From positions 11,210,557 through 11,274,556 of the forward strand of contig NC_033632.1 in NCBI RefSeq assembly GCF_001540865.1: a DNA stretch of 64,000 nt. Reading direction: 5' to 3'. The notes beneath the pieces are model-generated. The model saw nothing but the letters and a program-made list of their open reading frames with translations, was not told the origin of the DNA and did not search any database. A program made the translations under genes and the position numbers. How positions within the stretch are numbered: position 1 is the first letter of the stretch; the number at the start of each line of letters is the position of its first letter. The stretch is from Ananas comosus. Lineage: Eukaryota; Streptophyta; Magnoliopsida; Poales; Bromeliaceae. Below, piece after piece: positions 12,311 to 25,870 of the stretch.

Positions 12311-12314
<4 letters not shown>

Positions 12315-12322
<8 letters not shown>

Positions 12323-12845
12323 CGTGTACTTTTGAAAGTACGGAGGCCCCCGTGCCAGTAAATTGTTTTCGATGATAGGATATCCAATATGACGATCCGC
12401 TCCATTAGATATGAGCTATTAAAACTATTTATAAACTAAATGGTATAATATTTCAATATTATTTACCAAGTGATCAAAGGGTCTAAAAAATGACTATTTT
12501 AATGGCTGATGTGGCATGTTTTTAAGTTCGACGGCGTAGAACAATCCAAATTAGACAAAATGTAATAAAAAATTTTACTAAACATCAAGAGCAAAATCAC
12601 TATTTTTGATTTGAAATTTAAGCCTTTTGTCACTATTTTTTATGTAATTTTTATTTTCAGTAATGTATTTTGGGCTACTCATTCACTAGGCAAACAAAAT
12701 CAAAAAATTATGAAATTTGATTTTAGATAGTTCTAATACTGTAGATCATGTCCCAGAAAACCGATCGCTAAATCGGATGTCCCATCATCGAAAATCGAAA
12801 ACAACTTACAAGCATAAAAGCCTCCGTATTTTCAAAAGCATATTA

Positions 12846-12850
<5 letters not shown>
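12315..12850. mobile_element. MITE, about 535 bp, long inverted repeats
   Basis: Both termini carry 'tacggaggc' and 'ttgttttcgatgat' words in inverted orientation over about 70 bp. The element lies between (TA)n/(GA)n tracts. A second member with the same ends sits in the purine permease intron at about 51275-51810. Confidence 0.75.

Positions 12851-12851
<1 letters not shown>

Positions 12852-12915
<64 letters not shown>
12852..12915. repeat. Compound (TA)n-(GA)n microsatellite
   Basis: A TA run of about 14 units continues directly into a GA run and a short G tract. It adjoins the right end of the MITE at 12315. Confidence 0.9.
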
Positions 12916-12918
<3 letters not shown>

Positions 12919-12967
12919 TGGGGAGGAGAAAAAGCAAAAGCATAAGAGGAAAGTGGCATATAAGAAA

Positions 12968-13500
12968 AGAGTCCTTTTAAAAAAAATTTATTCTTAAAAA
13001 ATTTCTAATTGACCAAATTATCATTCCAAAATTTTATTTGGCCAGCTAACCCTCTTCTTGCCAACTCACTGCCTCGTTGGACAAAAATTATCACCATTTT
13101 TAGAAAACGGTGAATCATTTTCTGTTTTCAAACTATTATCGTTTTTTTCATATGTTGAGTGCTTTTATTGGTTGTTAGGATTGTATATGGATTATTGAAA
13201 TTTTTGTTTGATCGTTAGGACTGTATTGATAGGTTAGGATTTCTTTTTTGTTGTTAAGATTGTTTGTGATTTGTTAGAAATTTTATGTGCTTGTAAAGAT
13301 TCAATTTAGGAAATAGAAACAAACACTGTTTCGTAATTATTCTTCCATCTTGGCTTTGAGTTGGACAAAATAAGATTATTTCCACCCTGGCTTTGTGTTG
13401 GACAAAAGAAGATTATTTCGTCACATAAAATTTTGATAGGGACATTGGGCAAATTATAATTTTTTTAAGGATTTATTTTAAAAAAAAGTCCGAGAAAAGA
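12968..13500. mobile_element. AT-rich inverted-repeat element
   Basis: The left end (agtccttttaaaaaaaattt) is mirrored at the right end near 13460-13495. The interior shares many ordered words with 31440-32080, for example 'ttgttaggattgtat' and 'gtgatttgtta'. That makes the two stretches dispersed copies of one family. TSDs were not resolved. Confidence 0.5.
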
Positions 13501-14115
13501 TTCTACAGTGGACTCCCAAGTCATTAGCTTGCTGAATAGCATCACTAAGCAAATGAAAAGCATGTAAAATTTTATGGAATACTTCAACTAGATCAACCCC
13601 AAAATGAAAATCTTAAAAAAAAAAAAAAATCAAAAGAAGAATCATTTACCTATTCCTGTATATTTTATTGAAACATATATTTATGCAATATTAAAAAGAT
13701 TTAAAGAATTTGGATGAGAAAAAAAAAAAGGAAATGAACATGAGGAAATTGTAAGCAAATAAAGTACAAAAAGAACAAACATAAATCCAACTCTTTGTAA
13801 CATAACTTGATTATGGAAAACCAAATACCTTTGAAAAACCTCAAACGTACAATCCATTGGCAAAAATAAAACATAACACATTCTGAAAAAATAAAATAAA
13901 ATAATAGAATACTTCACACAAAAATAGGAGAAACTGTTGAAAGGGAGGCTCAGGTTAGCATTTCAGCAATCAGATAAAAAAGACTGCCGCTCCTCTCTTC
14001 TGTTTCAGAACATCAATCCTAATGGCAAGCAGCTGTTTGCCTTGCGGCCATCCAAATGCCTTGCCATCAAAATCTTTATAAAATATAGGAACCTAGTTCA
14101 AAATATCCTATAGTT

Positions 14116-14272
14116 TTTTTTTTGAGAGAGAGAGATAGGTAGCATGCTACCTGCTTCGTTTATTTCTTTTAGAAATAAACTTAGCTGGAAAAGTGAATCA
14201 ACTAGGATTCGAACTTGAGACCTCAGATACTAACCACCAAACCCTCTGCCATTTGTGCCAAAGACGGTCGGT
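14116..14272 (-). mobile_element. tRNA-derived SINE with perfect 16-bp TSD
   Basis: On the minus strand the element begins with a tRNA-like region: an A-box-like stretch near 14255 and the B-box word GTTCGAATCCTAG near 14210. It ends in poly-A (poly-T on the plus strand at 14114-14123). AAAATATCCTATAGTT occurs at 14100-14115 and again at 14273-14288. A poly-A tail, pol III boxes and a long TSD are diagnostic of a SINE moved by LINE machinery. It lies inside the module array, between B and A modules. Confidence 0.9.
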
Positions 14273-15899
14273 AAAATATCCTATAGTTGAGGGAGTCTCC
14301 ATACATTTTCACCCATATGTATGCTCCAACCACTCAAATGCAGAATGATGTTCTCATCAAATATAACTGCCTCTTCTCACCAAGTCTGGGCAATAATTTA
14401 TCTACTGTTAGATGGGCAAAATGTTAACAACTAAGAAAATGCTGATGAAAATATTCAAAATTTTGGGGGCTTTACTTCAAATCATGATACAGTTGAGAGG
14501 GTCGCAGTTCAGTTTTACCCACAGTTTACAACAACAATCAGCAATCCTTAAGATCTTTACAGACTTGAAAGTCGAGGAAGGTCTTACCCATCATCGCCTC
14601 TTCACAGAGAAAGGAAAGAAAATGAGAAAACAGTTAAAAAAAAAAATGAAAAAAAAAATAAAGAAGCAACACAAAAATTTGCATAAGCATCACAGTGAAA
14701 AGGCATAAGTTTTTCTGAGCATAACACACTGACCAAATTATCTATAAAACAAAAACATCAAAACGTCAAAAGCAGAAATCTCTGGTTAAGCCAATATATA
14801 AGAATATCCAAGAGTTTAATTACTAAAATGCACAACAACATAAGCCACAAACTATAAATGAAAAATCCGAAAATCTTACATCTTAACAACAACAACCTAT
14901 TTTTCAGCAAGATGAAGTACCAAAAAATAGGCAAAATGAAAGAGGACCATCCATAAAATAGAACAAATTATAGAAAAATGGGGAAAAGATACAACCTGGA
15001 AGGGAGCCTAAAATTCTTATCAAATAGAGCACATGAAGAGATGTCTTAATCCTCTCCTTGTCTGCACCAGACCATGCTTAAGGGAGGAAAACATCTGCAT
15101 TGGCTGCCATGCAGCCATTTAAGCTGCCTAACCGTCATATTTTTTACACCCTGTTTGGCTGTCTAAATTGTAGAACTCTCAAGAATTGAAATTACAGTTA
15201 ACAGGATTTCAACTGATTTGGAAGGATCTGGTAGGATTCCTCACAATATAATTAATTACCCGTCAAAATCAAAGAAAAGGAAGACAAGGGTTCAAATTCA
15301 ACATTACCCCAAAAATCTAAGATACCCGATCAGAAGCTTTGATAGGTCGAATGATCCCCTGGTAAAATTATTGGCTGCACTGATCATGTCTGTGCATCTG
15401 TGCACCTTCATATCTATCAGCTCTCCCATCTCTAATTTAAAATCAAATCCAGAAGGGCTGCATCGGTTGCCTGACAGCCATCCGAGATGCCTCATCAACA
15501 AACCAAAATTTGAGCCAAACTTTGACACATTCTGTCAGTGCGAAAATTATAATCATATTCAGCACATAGTTGCCTGTGAAATATGCCTAGTAAAGTACAA
15601 AAAAGAGGCAAAATTGGAATCCTTGCCATAAAATCTTAATAACAAAATAAAAAACTGTAAAAAAAAAAAAAAAAAAAAACCAAATACCTTGTAATAACTG
15701 AAATCTAAAAGATATTGGCAGTATAAAAGATAACCATCTGAAAATTCGAAAGACATTAAAAAAAAAAAAGAAAAAGAAAAAAGAAAGAGGTTGGGATTCA
15801 CATTTCTTCAATTGCATTATGAGATCAGTTATTCCTCTCTTCTAGTCTAAATCAGATAGCTTATAGAAGGAACTGGGCTGCATCGGTTGCCATACAGCC

Positions 15900-16626
15900 T
15901 GTTGAGCCAATTAGGCGCGGATAGGATCGGTGCGAATATTCCCTTCAAAAGCACCTATTCGGTCGTGCATCGGGAGCACCGGAAAAATGTATCGCGCCAA
16001 TTGAAGGAAGTTACAGTAACCACAAGCAGTTACATGCGGTTCCGATCGGCTAGAAGTGGTCCGGAATATGAGGAGATAGTGGCCGATCGTATAAGAACAA
16101 TAACTGACCAAAGGGGCTACCTATAAATAGGGTAATAATACCCTAAAAAGGGGTCTTCGCCCCTGCGCACAAAAGACCACCTTTATTCTCCTGCATCTTT
16201 CTTTCTCGCATTTACTGTTTTTTCCTAAGAGTAGTTCCTGTAACTTAGCATCCTGGAGTCTGTCTGCCCTTTGGGCATCACTCCGTTGTAGACTAAAACC
16301 CTTTTTCCTGTACTTTCTCCGTTCTCTTTCAATAGAAGACAGTGTTCGACTCTTCAGGCCGACCAGCTCTTGTGCTGTATTAGCCATTCGGCTCATTCCT
16401 TGGCCGAAATTCTGACTCCTCTTGTTCATTCGGCTCATCCAGCCGAACCTAATTTGCTGTAGAAGTTTCGAACCCGGCTGACCCGATCCCTCGTCAACCG
16501 AATCGCTTGACCAATCGAAGGGCGCAAATTTCGAGGGTCACTATCCACAGCCGTTTCGCATCCCTACGCGCTTCCCTAGGAAGATCTTTGACCGGGTCAA
16601 GGGATTGTAGATTTCGGCTACCAACA
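15900..16626 (+). mobile_element. Solo LTR splitting one module B copy
   Basis: The sequence begins TGTTGAGCC and ends GGCTACCAACA, so it has TG...CA boundaries with short inverted ends. CAGCC flanks it at 15895-15899 and 16627-16631, a 5-bp TSD as made by LTR-retrotransposon integrase. A TATA-like CTATAAATAG lies at 16121-16130, fitting a U3/R promoter. No internal region or second LTR is present, so this is a solo LTR left by LTR-LTR recombination. Lineage (probably Gypsy) cannot be set from an LTR alone. Confidence 0.88.
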
Positions 16627-16661
16627 CAGCCATTTGGCATGCCCCATGTTCAATTCCTTTA

Positions 16662-17398
16662 GCTGCGTTTGGTTCCGGTATAAGTAAGAACTGCTTATTT
16701 TGGAAAAAAAATTGGGTTATTCATGTGAATAAGGTAAATAGTGTTTGAATGTTTATATTGGAACAGAAGGAATAAGAGTTATAATTTTAAATCAAAAATA
16801 TTTTATCTAATTAATTAACATCAAAATATTAATTAAAAATAATTTAATAAATTAATAAATTTATTAGCTATGAATATTGTATAAGATAATGAAAATATAT
16901 TAATTAATTAATTAAATATAAAAAATAATTTAACTTTTTTAATTAGTTAGTAAATTATTTTAGTTAGATAACTAGTAGTAAAAAAATTAATTAGATTAAT
17001 AAAAATATTAATGGTTGATCAATATATCAATATAAAGATTAGTTTATGGATAAACACATTAAATTATTAATAATTAATTAGCTAACTAATTATAAATAAT
17101 AAATTAATTAATTACTTAATTATTTAAGCAATGGATAATGATTTAAATATATTAATTAGATTAATTAATGATTTAATACCATAATTAAAATTAAATTTAG
17201 ACTTTTAACCTTGTTCCCACTTGGGAACAAGCTTGTTACAGGGAAAAGGATGGAACAGCAGTTCCAGACTTATACCGAGTTATACCAACTTACTCCAGGA
17301 ATACGAGAATAACTGTTCTTGGGTAGGAAAATTTACGTTTGGGAACAAAAGGGGGAACAAGGGCTTATTCCCCCCTTGTTCCCGAACCAAAGGCTGCC
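16662..17398. mobile_element. PIF/Harbinger-like MITE
   Basis: The left end is GCTGCGTTTGGTTCCGG and the right end read inward is GGCAGCCTTTGGTTCGGG. TTA flanks both sides (16659-16661 and 17399-17401), as expected for PIF/Harbinger. The interior is almost pure A/T from 16780 to 17200. The member at 59437-60314 has the same end design. Confidence 0.75.
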
Positions 17399-17916
17399 TT
17401 AATGACGGAAATGAAGAAATCAAAGCCTCTTTGCATGCAAACCAGGTCCAAACAATAATTCCTCGAGAGAGGGAATGAGGGCCTTTCAATTCTTGCAACA
17501 TTTGAATCTTCTTAGGTACAAGTAGAGCATTACCAGTCTAGGATATGGAGTTTCCAAACAAGGAATGAGAGAGCATTGACCTCAAACAAGAAGACAGACA
17601 GAGAGAGCGGTGCAATTATAGCACTGACTGCATGCACTACCATCAAGCATGCTTGATCCGCATGCAGCCACAACCAACAAACCTCGCCATCGGGCTCTTC
17701 AGTACATGAGAAGTAAAATAAATATAAGAAGATAGGGAATAGGATTCGATTATACACTAACAAAGTGAGGTACTTTGTTTTGCCTCTCCAAAGGTCAATG
17801 CAGTCCATGTAATAATTTCTCATGCAGTGTGAGGTTTCGTTGGGGAAGACGGTCAAAAGAAAAGAAGTTTCAGAGGAATCCATACATTTTTACTCAAAAT
17901 TTTATCACAACAATCA

Positions 17917-17977
17917 TCCACAAAATGAAGTGATACGGTGAAGAATTCCACAAAATGAAGTGATACGGTGAAGAATT
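17917..17977. repeat. 30-bp direct tandem duplication
   Basis: Two identical adjacent copies of a unit containing CCACAAAATGAAGTGATACG followed by GTGAAGAAT. The identity suggests a recent duplication. Confidence 0.9.
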
Positions 17978-18524
17978 CTCGTTAAGAACAACGCTGTACA
18001 AAAAAATATATATGAAAAAAAATTTGTGACAAGTACCCTCCATTATTTAGCAGACCATCAACCACGTTATCCACAGGACAAAAATTTTAAACACAATCTA
18101 AAATAATCAATTATACTTTCTTCCATGTTGTACCCGATATATATACAATATATCGGGTTTTCTATTACTATTGTGCAAAGCGAAAGCAATTGTACAAGAG
18201 AACATAAGAAGAAATGCACAAATATTAACAAAACCTAACCATAAAAAAGATCAAGCACATCAAAGTTAACCAAAACGATTGGAAAAACAAAACATAACCT
18301 CCTGAAGAAAAGAAAAAGAAAAACTGTATACAAAATTGGGAGAAAATGGTGTACAAAAGGCCAATGGTTCTTTCGAGATAGTTGTGATTTGGAAGTCTTG
18401 TGGTTGATAATGTGGCAATGATTACAATGCGCCATCAACAAAACGTCAGCATTCAGACAACTAAATTGGACTATGACACTTGAGAGCAACAATCTAGAGA
18501 GTTCGATCCAGAGATTGCAACATC

Positions 18525-18615
18525 TGAAAGTTTGAGGACCAAAGTGTCACATGCCTTATAGTTTGAGGACCAAAAGTGTCACACGCCTTATAGTTTGAGG
18601 ACCAAATGTGCAATT
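18525..18615. repeat. Triple ~32-bp tandem repeat
   Basis: Three near-identical copies of a unit containing AGTTTGAGGACCAAAAGTGT. The unit resembles the terminal sequence of the MITEs at 9224 and 44186, so it may be an amplified MITE end. Confidence 0.8.
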
Positions 18616-18746
18616 TAGCCTAAAAGTAATTAAGAAAAACTTAGCTTTTATATTCAAAGCTAATGTCAGGAGGCAATCTATCACCTGCTTGCTGTAACGA
18701 ACCATGATGGACTAGTTCAGCATCATTATGCAGATCAGTTCAAGCA

Positions 18747-18747
<1 letters not shown>

Positions 18748-18806
<59 letters not shown>
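18748..18806. repeat. Compound (TA)n-(GA)n microsatellite
   Basis: A TA run passes directly into a GA run of similar length. No MITE ends were recognised beside it. Confidence 0.92.
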
Positions 18807-18809
<3 letters not shown>

Positions 18810-18909
18810 CAAAACCTATCATGAGAAGACTCTAGAATTGCAATAGACAACGGTATGCAAGTATAGGGACTATGTTCCAATATTGGGATAGTACAAGGAC
18901 TACTCATAC

Positions 18910-19606
18910 ATTTTACATTTTCATCATACCTTCGAAACAGGAATAAAGTAAAAGAGGCTTTTTATTGGTGGCCGGTTAACCATAGAGCGATCCCTATTAA
19001 TGTGATTTGAGTTTAAACACGAGAAATGCTTTGGGTTGCCCACAAAGTTAGAGACTGCATCAAAATAATTGGAGAAATGCTGCTTGTACACCCATAAGTG
19101 GTACTCAAACAATTGACTCAGCAGCTCTCCTCTTCAACAAATCAAATTCCCATTAATGTGAATGGGTGCAACAGTTGCCATAAGGCCGTGCAAGCTGCAT
19201 ATCCATCATACATTTGACACAGGAAGAAAAAAATAGAAGAGTTTAATCATGGGAAATGCCTTGGATCCCCCACAAAGTTAAGTACCTAATCGAGATAATT
19301 TACTTAGATCTCTTGACCAAATCCAATTTCTGTTCAGTGTAAATGGCTGCAACGGTTGTCACAAGGTCGTCCAAGCACATTTCCATCATATCATACCTGT
19401 GAAATACCGGGTAAAAATATAAAAGAAGGCTTTAAGCATAGCAGATGGTTTCGATCCCCCACAAAGTTAAAGACTAGATGAATGATTTGATGAAGTAAAA
19501 TTCCTGTTAGTGAATGGCTGTAGCAGCTGCCACCAGGCCATCCAAGCTGCATTTCCATCATGTTTGAAACACAGAAAAAATAAAAGAGTATTTCTTTCGT
19601 CGCCAC
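18910..19606 (-). repeat. Local triplication within the module array
   Basis: Three successive copies of about 190-280 bp carry the ordered words 'cccacaaagtta', a 'gaccaaatc'-type word, 'aatggctgcaac' and 'catccaagctgcat' (module B). They begin near 18910, 19190 and 19385. A fourth related stretch is at 23980-24090. This shows that short-range duplication shaped the array. Confidence 0.7.
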
Positions 19607-22600
19607 CTAAATGGTACACAAATTAGGCAGGGACAATCGTTGGTGGGGACAGTCCCCAAAGTGAGACCGTTCCATCCGCCATTCATCGCGTATATTCAAT
19701 GAATTTCAAATTCGTGTGAACGGCAGATGGAGCGGTCTCACATTTAGGACAATCCCCAACAAATGTTTTCCCCCAAAGAAAAGGGTCCACTACGGCCAAT
19801 GGGATGTTGATGCGGTCAAACCCATAATGTGGGGCCATGGAATGGGTGTATGAACCAATAAAAGCCCTCCACATCATGATGCCAACACATCAAAATCCAA
19901 GAAGGGCAGGATTAGCAGCACCCTTTAGTCACAGTATACTTCACAAGTAATGCCGTTACCACCGGCTTCGATCACTCAAGGGTAAATAGCCATCATTGCC
20001 TCTTCATAGATAATAAATAGATTGGTAAATAGAGGAAGAAAATAGAAGAATGTTCAAAAGAAACAAATGTTCATTAACAAATCATAAGCAAATAAAGTAC
20101 GAAAAGAATACCTTAGTAACAAAATCCAGAATTAAATGGCGAAAGCACTTAAGAAAACCAAAACAAAGAAGCCATCGGCAAAAAAATAGAAGATTAAAAA
20201 AAAGAAAAAAAAATAAAAAGAATGCCTCCCACAAAATCCAGAGAAAATGGGCCAGCAGAGGCTCAGATTCACATTTCACCCTCACATGACAACATCACCC
20301 AATTTGTAGCATAAATTAGATCCTCGCAGTCTACATCGGTTGCCTTGCAGCCATCCGAGATGCATTTCCATTGAATAATATACGCCATAAAAATAATAAT
20401 AATAATAATAAATAAATAAATAAATAAAATCTCAGGGGTCCATAGCAAAATGGGCTATAGTTCAGGGGGTCTTTGTACATTTTCACCCAGTTTATCTCAA
20501 AGATTTGTAATATCCTCATAACCAGCTTTCATCAGTCAAAAGCCGAGGGTGATCTCATCCATCATTGCCTCTTCATAGATAGACGAATAGGAAATGGAAA
20601 GAAAATGAGATAATAACAGGAAAAACACGAGAAAATGAGTAAAAAGGAAGAATAAGAAAATCGCTTTCTACACAATGGATCAAGAAAGCAGGCCTACAAC
20701 TGCAATATAAAAGCATTTCATTGTAGAGTTCGCCTTGAAAGGCAAAGGTACAACAAGAAAATTTTGAATAAATTTTATTGAAAAGTACCCAGCATTTCTC
20801 AGCATCATATAAACCAAACCATTCAAAAATAAAAACATGATAAGATTTAAGAGCCTAGTATGCAAAAAACCCAAAAGAAAAGCACAAGAAAGATATAAAG
20901 CAAAGTATAATAAACAGATTCTCAGATTCTTAATTCTTAAATCTTCATAACAATACCCAACTTAGCAAAACAAAATACCAAGACATCAGAAGACAAATTA
21001 CAGAGAAATGGAGAAAAAGTTGGAAGGACAATCAAAGTTTTCATCACAGAAAACATAAAAAAAGATTGCCATACAGCCATCCTTGATGCCACACTTTTGA
21101 ATCCTTTAGCACAAGAAGTGAAAGAGATTGAAAAAGAGGAAGGGTTAAAGGTCATTTTACCCTGGTCATACCATGCCTGTTTGTGAAGTGCTATTATATT
21201 ATCGCCTCCTCATAGAAAAACCAGGTCCAGGCAATAATTGAAAGAGAGAACTATAATAGGAAGGAATTTCCTACAGCCTGAATTGTAGAGAATCTGCTGT
21301 CATGAGCATGGTCTGGGAGAAGGAGATGGATAAAACTTCAGTGGGGAACATCGATCTACTGCCATGCATTAGTTTTGCCTCCATTCAATCATTCGTTCGG
21401 TGTTTTCTAATATTAAAATCCAAAAAAAACTTAGGACTCCTCTACAGGGCATCATTGGGGAGCTCCCCACTGAAGTTTTTTCCGAAGGAGATGACAGACA
21501 CCAGATCTGATTAGTAGCTAAGGTACGAAATGTAACTAATGAGGAGAACAGTATCCAGGCTAAATAAACCAACTAAATCAAACCAAATTATTTTGGTTTG
21601 GTTTCATTTGGTTCACTTCATGTCCACAATTTGGCTGAGATTGTTTTGTATAAGAACTCCAAAATCTGAACCAAACCAACCAATGCACACCCCTGCCTGT
21701 AGCCATCAAACCCTTTCTTGGAACTGAAGGAAATCAAAGAAGGGAATAGTCAGTCAAGATATCCAACTATGGCCTACTTGGGGATTGTGTTTCCAAAAAG
21801 CATCCAATTTTCTAAAAAAAAAATCTGAAACTGCTTATAATTTTCCCCCCTCCAATGCAATTTACAGTGGCACCGCCGCCAGAGAAGCATGTAATCACAT
21901 GCTTTTTTCATGTTCCAATAAAAAAAAAAAGATTTCTTTATGTTTTTAAAAGCTTTAGAAGATTATAATGCAATAAAAGCGACCAAATCGGCTGTGTGAT
22001 AAGTAACTTCGATTAAGAAGAGGAGCCTATTTGTCTAACAGCCAAAATTGGAAGTTCAGGCACCAGTTTGCAAAAGTGCTAAGGTTTAGGGGTTTTTTAT
22101 ACATTTTTCTTACAAGATTTATTTTAAATGACAATATAAAAGAAAGAAACTGTGGTAAAAAAAAATACAAAAATAAATAAAAGAAACAACCTGTACAATA
22201 AAACTCTGGTAACTATTGAAAAGTAGGAAGAAATAAAGTGTGGAAAAAATTAAAATAAAAATAACAACTAGATCCAACACTTCATTACGAAAGGCTAACC
22301 TCGACAAACTAGAGAGTAAACACCAAAAAGAAGGTACTAAACAAAAATAGAGGTAAATATTCTAGAGATAGAGGGCGTTAAAGAGTAATACGGAAAAAAT
22401 TTGAAAGTTCAAATTCACCGTTGATCTATTCTAGAAAATCTCTCTCCTTCATCCACATCAAAATCCTCTCCAAGCCTAAGGTACACAAATTCTAAAACAA
22501 CTACAAGAGAAGTTATTGCCTGCACCCAGTGTATACATACATCTCACGCACCACACAATACTTGACCGCCAATGTCTTAGAATCAAAATCAAATCAATGG

Positions 22601-24443
22601 ATGTGATATACAAATTTAATGAAACCATAACTAAAAAATCATAAATTTCGAAAACCTATTACCCAGGCATCTATGTTCAAAATCTACGATTTTTCATATG
22701 TAGGCTTTTTGAATGTCATAGAACACATCCAATGAATTAAATTTTGATTTTGAGTTAACATGCACACGTGCACACGCGTGCGCACGCAAAGAGAGAAAGA
22801 GAACGTGCACGCACGTGAGAGAGAGAGGACAAATATAGGAGAGAGGATAGTGGAAATAAAGGAAAGGAATTCAATTATTGCAAAAGGCTCACCATCAAAG
22901 CCTTCCAAGAAAACCCAAAGCTCCATCATATTCGCAGGGAACTTCTTATATAATTACAACCTTTCAGGAGGGTACTGAAGAAATAAACCCCTAAAAAAAA
23001 AATCTTAAATCTAGAAAAGAAAGGTCTTACAACAAAAGGTCTTAAATTAGAAATACAAAAAACGCTAGATGCACTAGCTATTGAAATTGTTAAGTAGGGA
23101 ATGTTGGATTATGAATTACAGAAATAGGATAGAAAATACCTACCAAGCAAGAAAGAGTGGATGTCTACAAATATAGTTTTCCAAGAACAATAAGGAGATA
23201 ATGAGGCAAAGAAACTCAAATTTAATGATCGTCAGTCAAACAGAAATTTTCCTTTCACCAACTAAGAATATTTCCAAACGCACATGTGTGTGAGTTCCGT
23301 TACAACCTCATGTGATGGAAATTTCTACAAGTGGGACATGTAGCAACAATCAAAGACCGGTGGCTGCAGCAGCTGCTGTCTGGGCACCCATATTGCCTCG
23401 CATACTAGGGAATTTGGTTCGAGAATAATTAGGAATTAATCTTAAAAACAAAAGGTAAAAAAGGAACAAAGCATAAAGAACTAAAGAAGAATCCTTAGAT
23501 CTAACAATCATAGCTAGTCCCGAATTATAGCAGGTTCAATTACCAAATGCTGGCTTAAAGGAGTCAACATCCTGCCTGTGGCAGGAGGCCAGGTAAGAAA
23601 GATCGAGTCACATTCGAAATGGGGGGAGACCAGCTTGGGCCGAATCATGTTCAAAGTGGCATGAGGCTAGTTGGGCCGAGCCACAATCGAGACCCGTGGG
23701 CACTATGTCTGTACGCTTTAAGAGAATTGGTTGTGTATTTATACTAAGCTCGAGCTTTTGGAATTAATGGTTAGCGCCAACAATCTACCACCAAAGACCC
23801 AAGAAACAAAGAAGACGAGATTAATAATTGGCATAGCTACCGACTATATAATGCATCGTAAGCAATGCTAGTGTATCCATTAGTCCCACCAACTTTATTT
23901 GCCAAAATAGAATACAATGAAACACCTCGAAAAGCTACAAAAGCCAAGCTGCCAAATGCTTAAATATAAAAGTCGAAGAATAAAGCAGAGTTACCATTAA
24001 CTTCTTGGCACTCCTCTCGACCAAATCATATTCCTGCTAAGGTTAAATGGCTGCAGCGGTTGCCTTAGGCCATCCAAGCTGCATTGCCGGAACACCATTG
24101 AAACAGCAAAAAAAGAGAATAGAGACTTTCCATCACAGTTTACCTCACAATAAATAATATGCCATTGATCCGCTTCGGTCAATCGAAAGTCGATGGCTGC
24201 CTTATCCAGCATTGCCTCTTCGTACAAAGGTAAATTTGATAGACTAATAAATAAAGATAAAAATAAGAAAGAGATGAAACATAAGAGAGAAGCAGAAGAG
24301 CTTTGAGAAATAGAGAAAGAGGCTACTACCCATTTAATATCTGTGTTCAACTTCATATCCTGAACAATAAATTAACAAGGCTATAGTGTAGCCATAATCC
24401 ATATCTGATCCATTTTCACCCCTATCCACATGGTGGTACAAGC

Positions 24444-25870
24444 CATAGTTAGTTAATTCGCGAATTATTCGCGAATTATTCGCGAATTTTTGAAATGCCG
24501 AATAAAACTCCCGTTTTCGTATTTTTCCCAAAAATTTGGAAAAATTCGCCTTTTTTTGGGTAAAAAGAATTATTCGCGAATTAAACGGAATTCGCGAATA
24601 ATTTGGCCCAAAAAACCGGCCCAAAACCTGTTTTGCCTCGCCCAAAACCCGCTTTGCCTCACGAGTCACGGCCCTCACCTTGTCGCCCAAAAGGCCAAAA
24701 CACTTTCTGAAATCTGAAGTGAAAAGATCGCCCCCCTCCCACCACGAGTCCCACACCCCTCCCAAAAAAAGGGTTTGCCCTAACTTCTCACCGCTGCGGC
24801 GGTGCAGCGCGCGGCCCTGCCACCGACCCTGCGGCAGTCGCGGTCCCTTCCCCTCCCCCTCTTCCCTTCCGGCCGCCCATCGGAAGCCCTCCTCTTCAGA
24901 AATCGAAGATCGAAGATCGGGTTCTTCACTCTTCAGAAATCGAAACCCTCCTCGTCGCCTATTCCTCTTCCGCTTCCGCTATCCAACGATAGATCAGTAA
25001 TCGGGTGGTTCTTTACAAACCAGGTACGATTTGAAGTTTCATTCTTCAAAGCAAAAGTTGGAAGCTTTTAGTCCTGATGGATACTTTTTTATACACAAAT
25101 GGCTCGAGTGCTTAATTGAATGTGTCCATTCCATAGTTAGTTAATTCGGATTCGCATATTGATATAGTCGAGGATTAAATCATCATTTTCTAGTTTATTT
25201 GTACAGATTCGCATATTGATTTTAAATTTTTATTTTGGGCAATAACTTAATCTCGAGTGCTTAATTGAATGTGTCCATTCTCTATTATGCACAAAGAAGA
25301 CCCAAACATAGAGCTAAATAATCTTAATTAACTTAGGGACCAGGAACTCTTCTATTATACCTAATCAATTTCATGATCTTGTACTGTCGACACTTGCAAA
25401 AGGAAAATTTTGTTGTGGTCTTTCATGGACCATTGACTCAATGGGGTTTCTACTTAATTTTTGAAACATAACTTTTTAGTATTAGAAATGCAGCAATTTA
25501 AATATGGACTATCTTGATCTCTATTTGCTTAATTATTTATTTATTTTGAGGCATAATATAGTTTACTTTTTTTTTTTTACTTACTTAGTTTAATTTTGTA
25601 GCTCTTTATTCTTATATTCTTAAAAAATATGAATATTTATGCTAATAGCATAAATCTTGAGAGAAAAAAAAAAACTTAATTTAATAGCCAAATTTTTTAT
25701 CCCGAATTTTTAATTGGTAAACGTATAATATCCGTATAAATCACGTATCCGAATAATTGGCGAATCCGTTTTTTAGCCCTTTTTTTCAACGAATTTAAAA
25801 ATTAGAAGACAAATTTTATCCGAATTATACCCGTACCGAATTTTTGCCGAATCCGAATTAACTAACTACG
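24444..25870. mobile_element. hAT-like transposon with 8-bp TSD, internally deleted
   Basis: The ends are CATAGTTAGTTAATTCG and, read inward, CGTAGTTAGTTAATTCG (16 of 17 identical). GTACAAGC flanks both sides (24436-24443 and 25871-25878). Subterminal regions are crowded with 'gcgaatt' words. The GC-rich stretch at 24680-25010 ends at a donor-like AG/GTACGA and looks like the leader of a lost transposase gene. No transposase domain remains. A 26-bp direct repeat (GAGTGCTTAATTGAATGTGT core) occurs near 25104 and 25256. Confidence 0.88.

Noticed and set aside
12175..12980. Open frames made of repeated Tyr-Ile and Arg-Glu/Leu-Ser residues
   Set aside because: These are translations of TA and GA microsatellites.
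14412..14708. A 98-codon plus-strand Lys-rich frame
   Set aside because: It is antisense to a module A copy of the array and ends in poly-lysine from an A-rich tract; no start context or domain.
18010..18160. Possible promoter in 'cccgatatatatacaatatatcgggtt'
   Set aside because: It is a palindromic AT-rich hairpin (CCCGATATAT/ATATATCGGG) with no gene downstream on either strand.
24680..25000. A 106-codon frame rich in Pro/Ser/Arg
   Set aside because: It sits inside the hAT-like element and looks like leader sequence of a lost transposase gene; no domain is visible.
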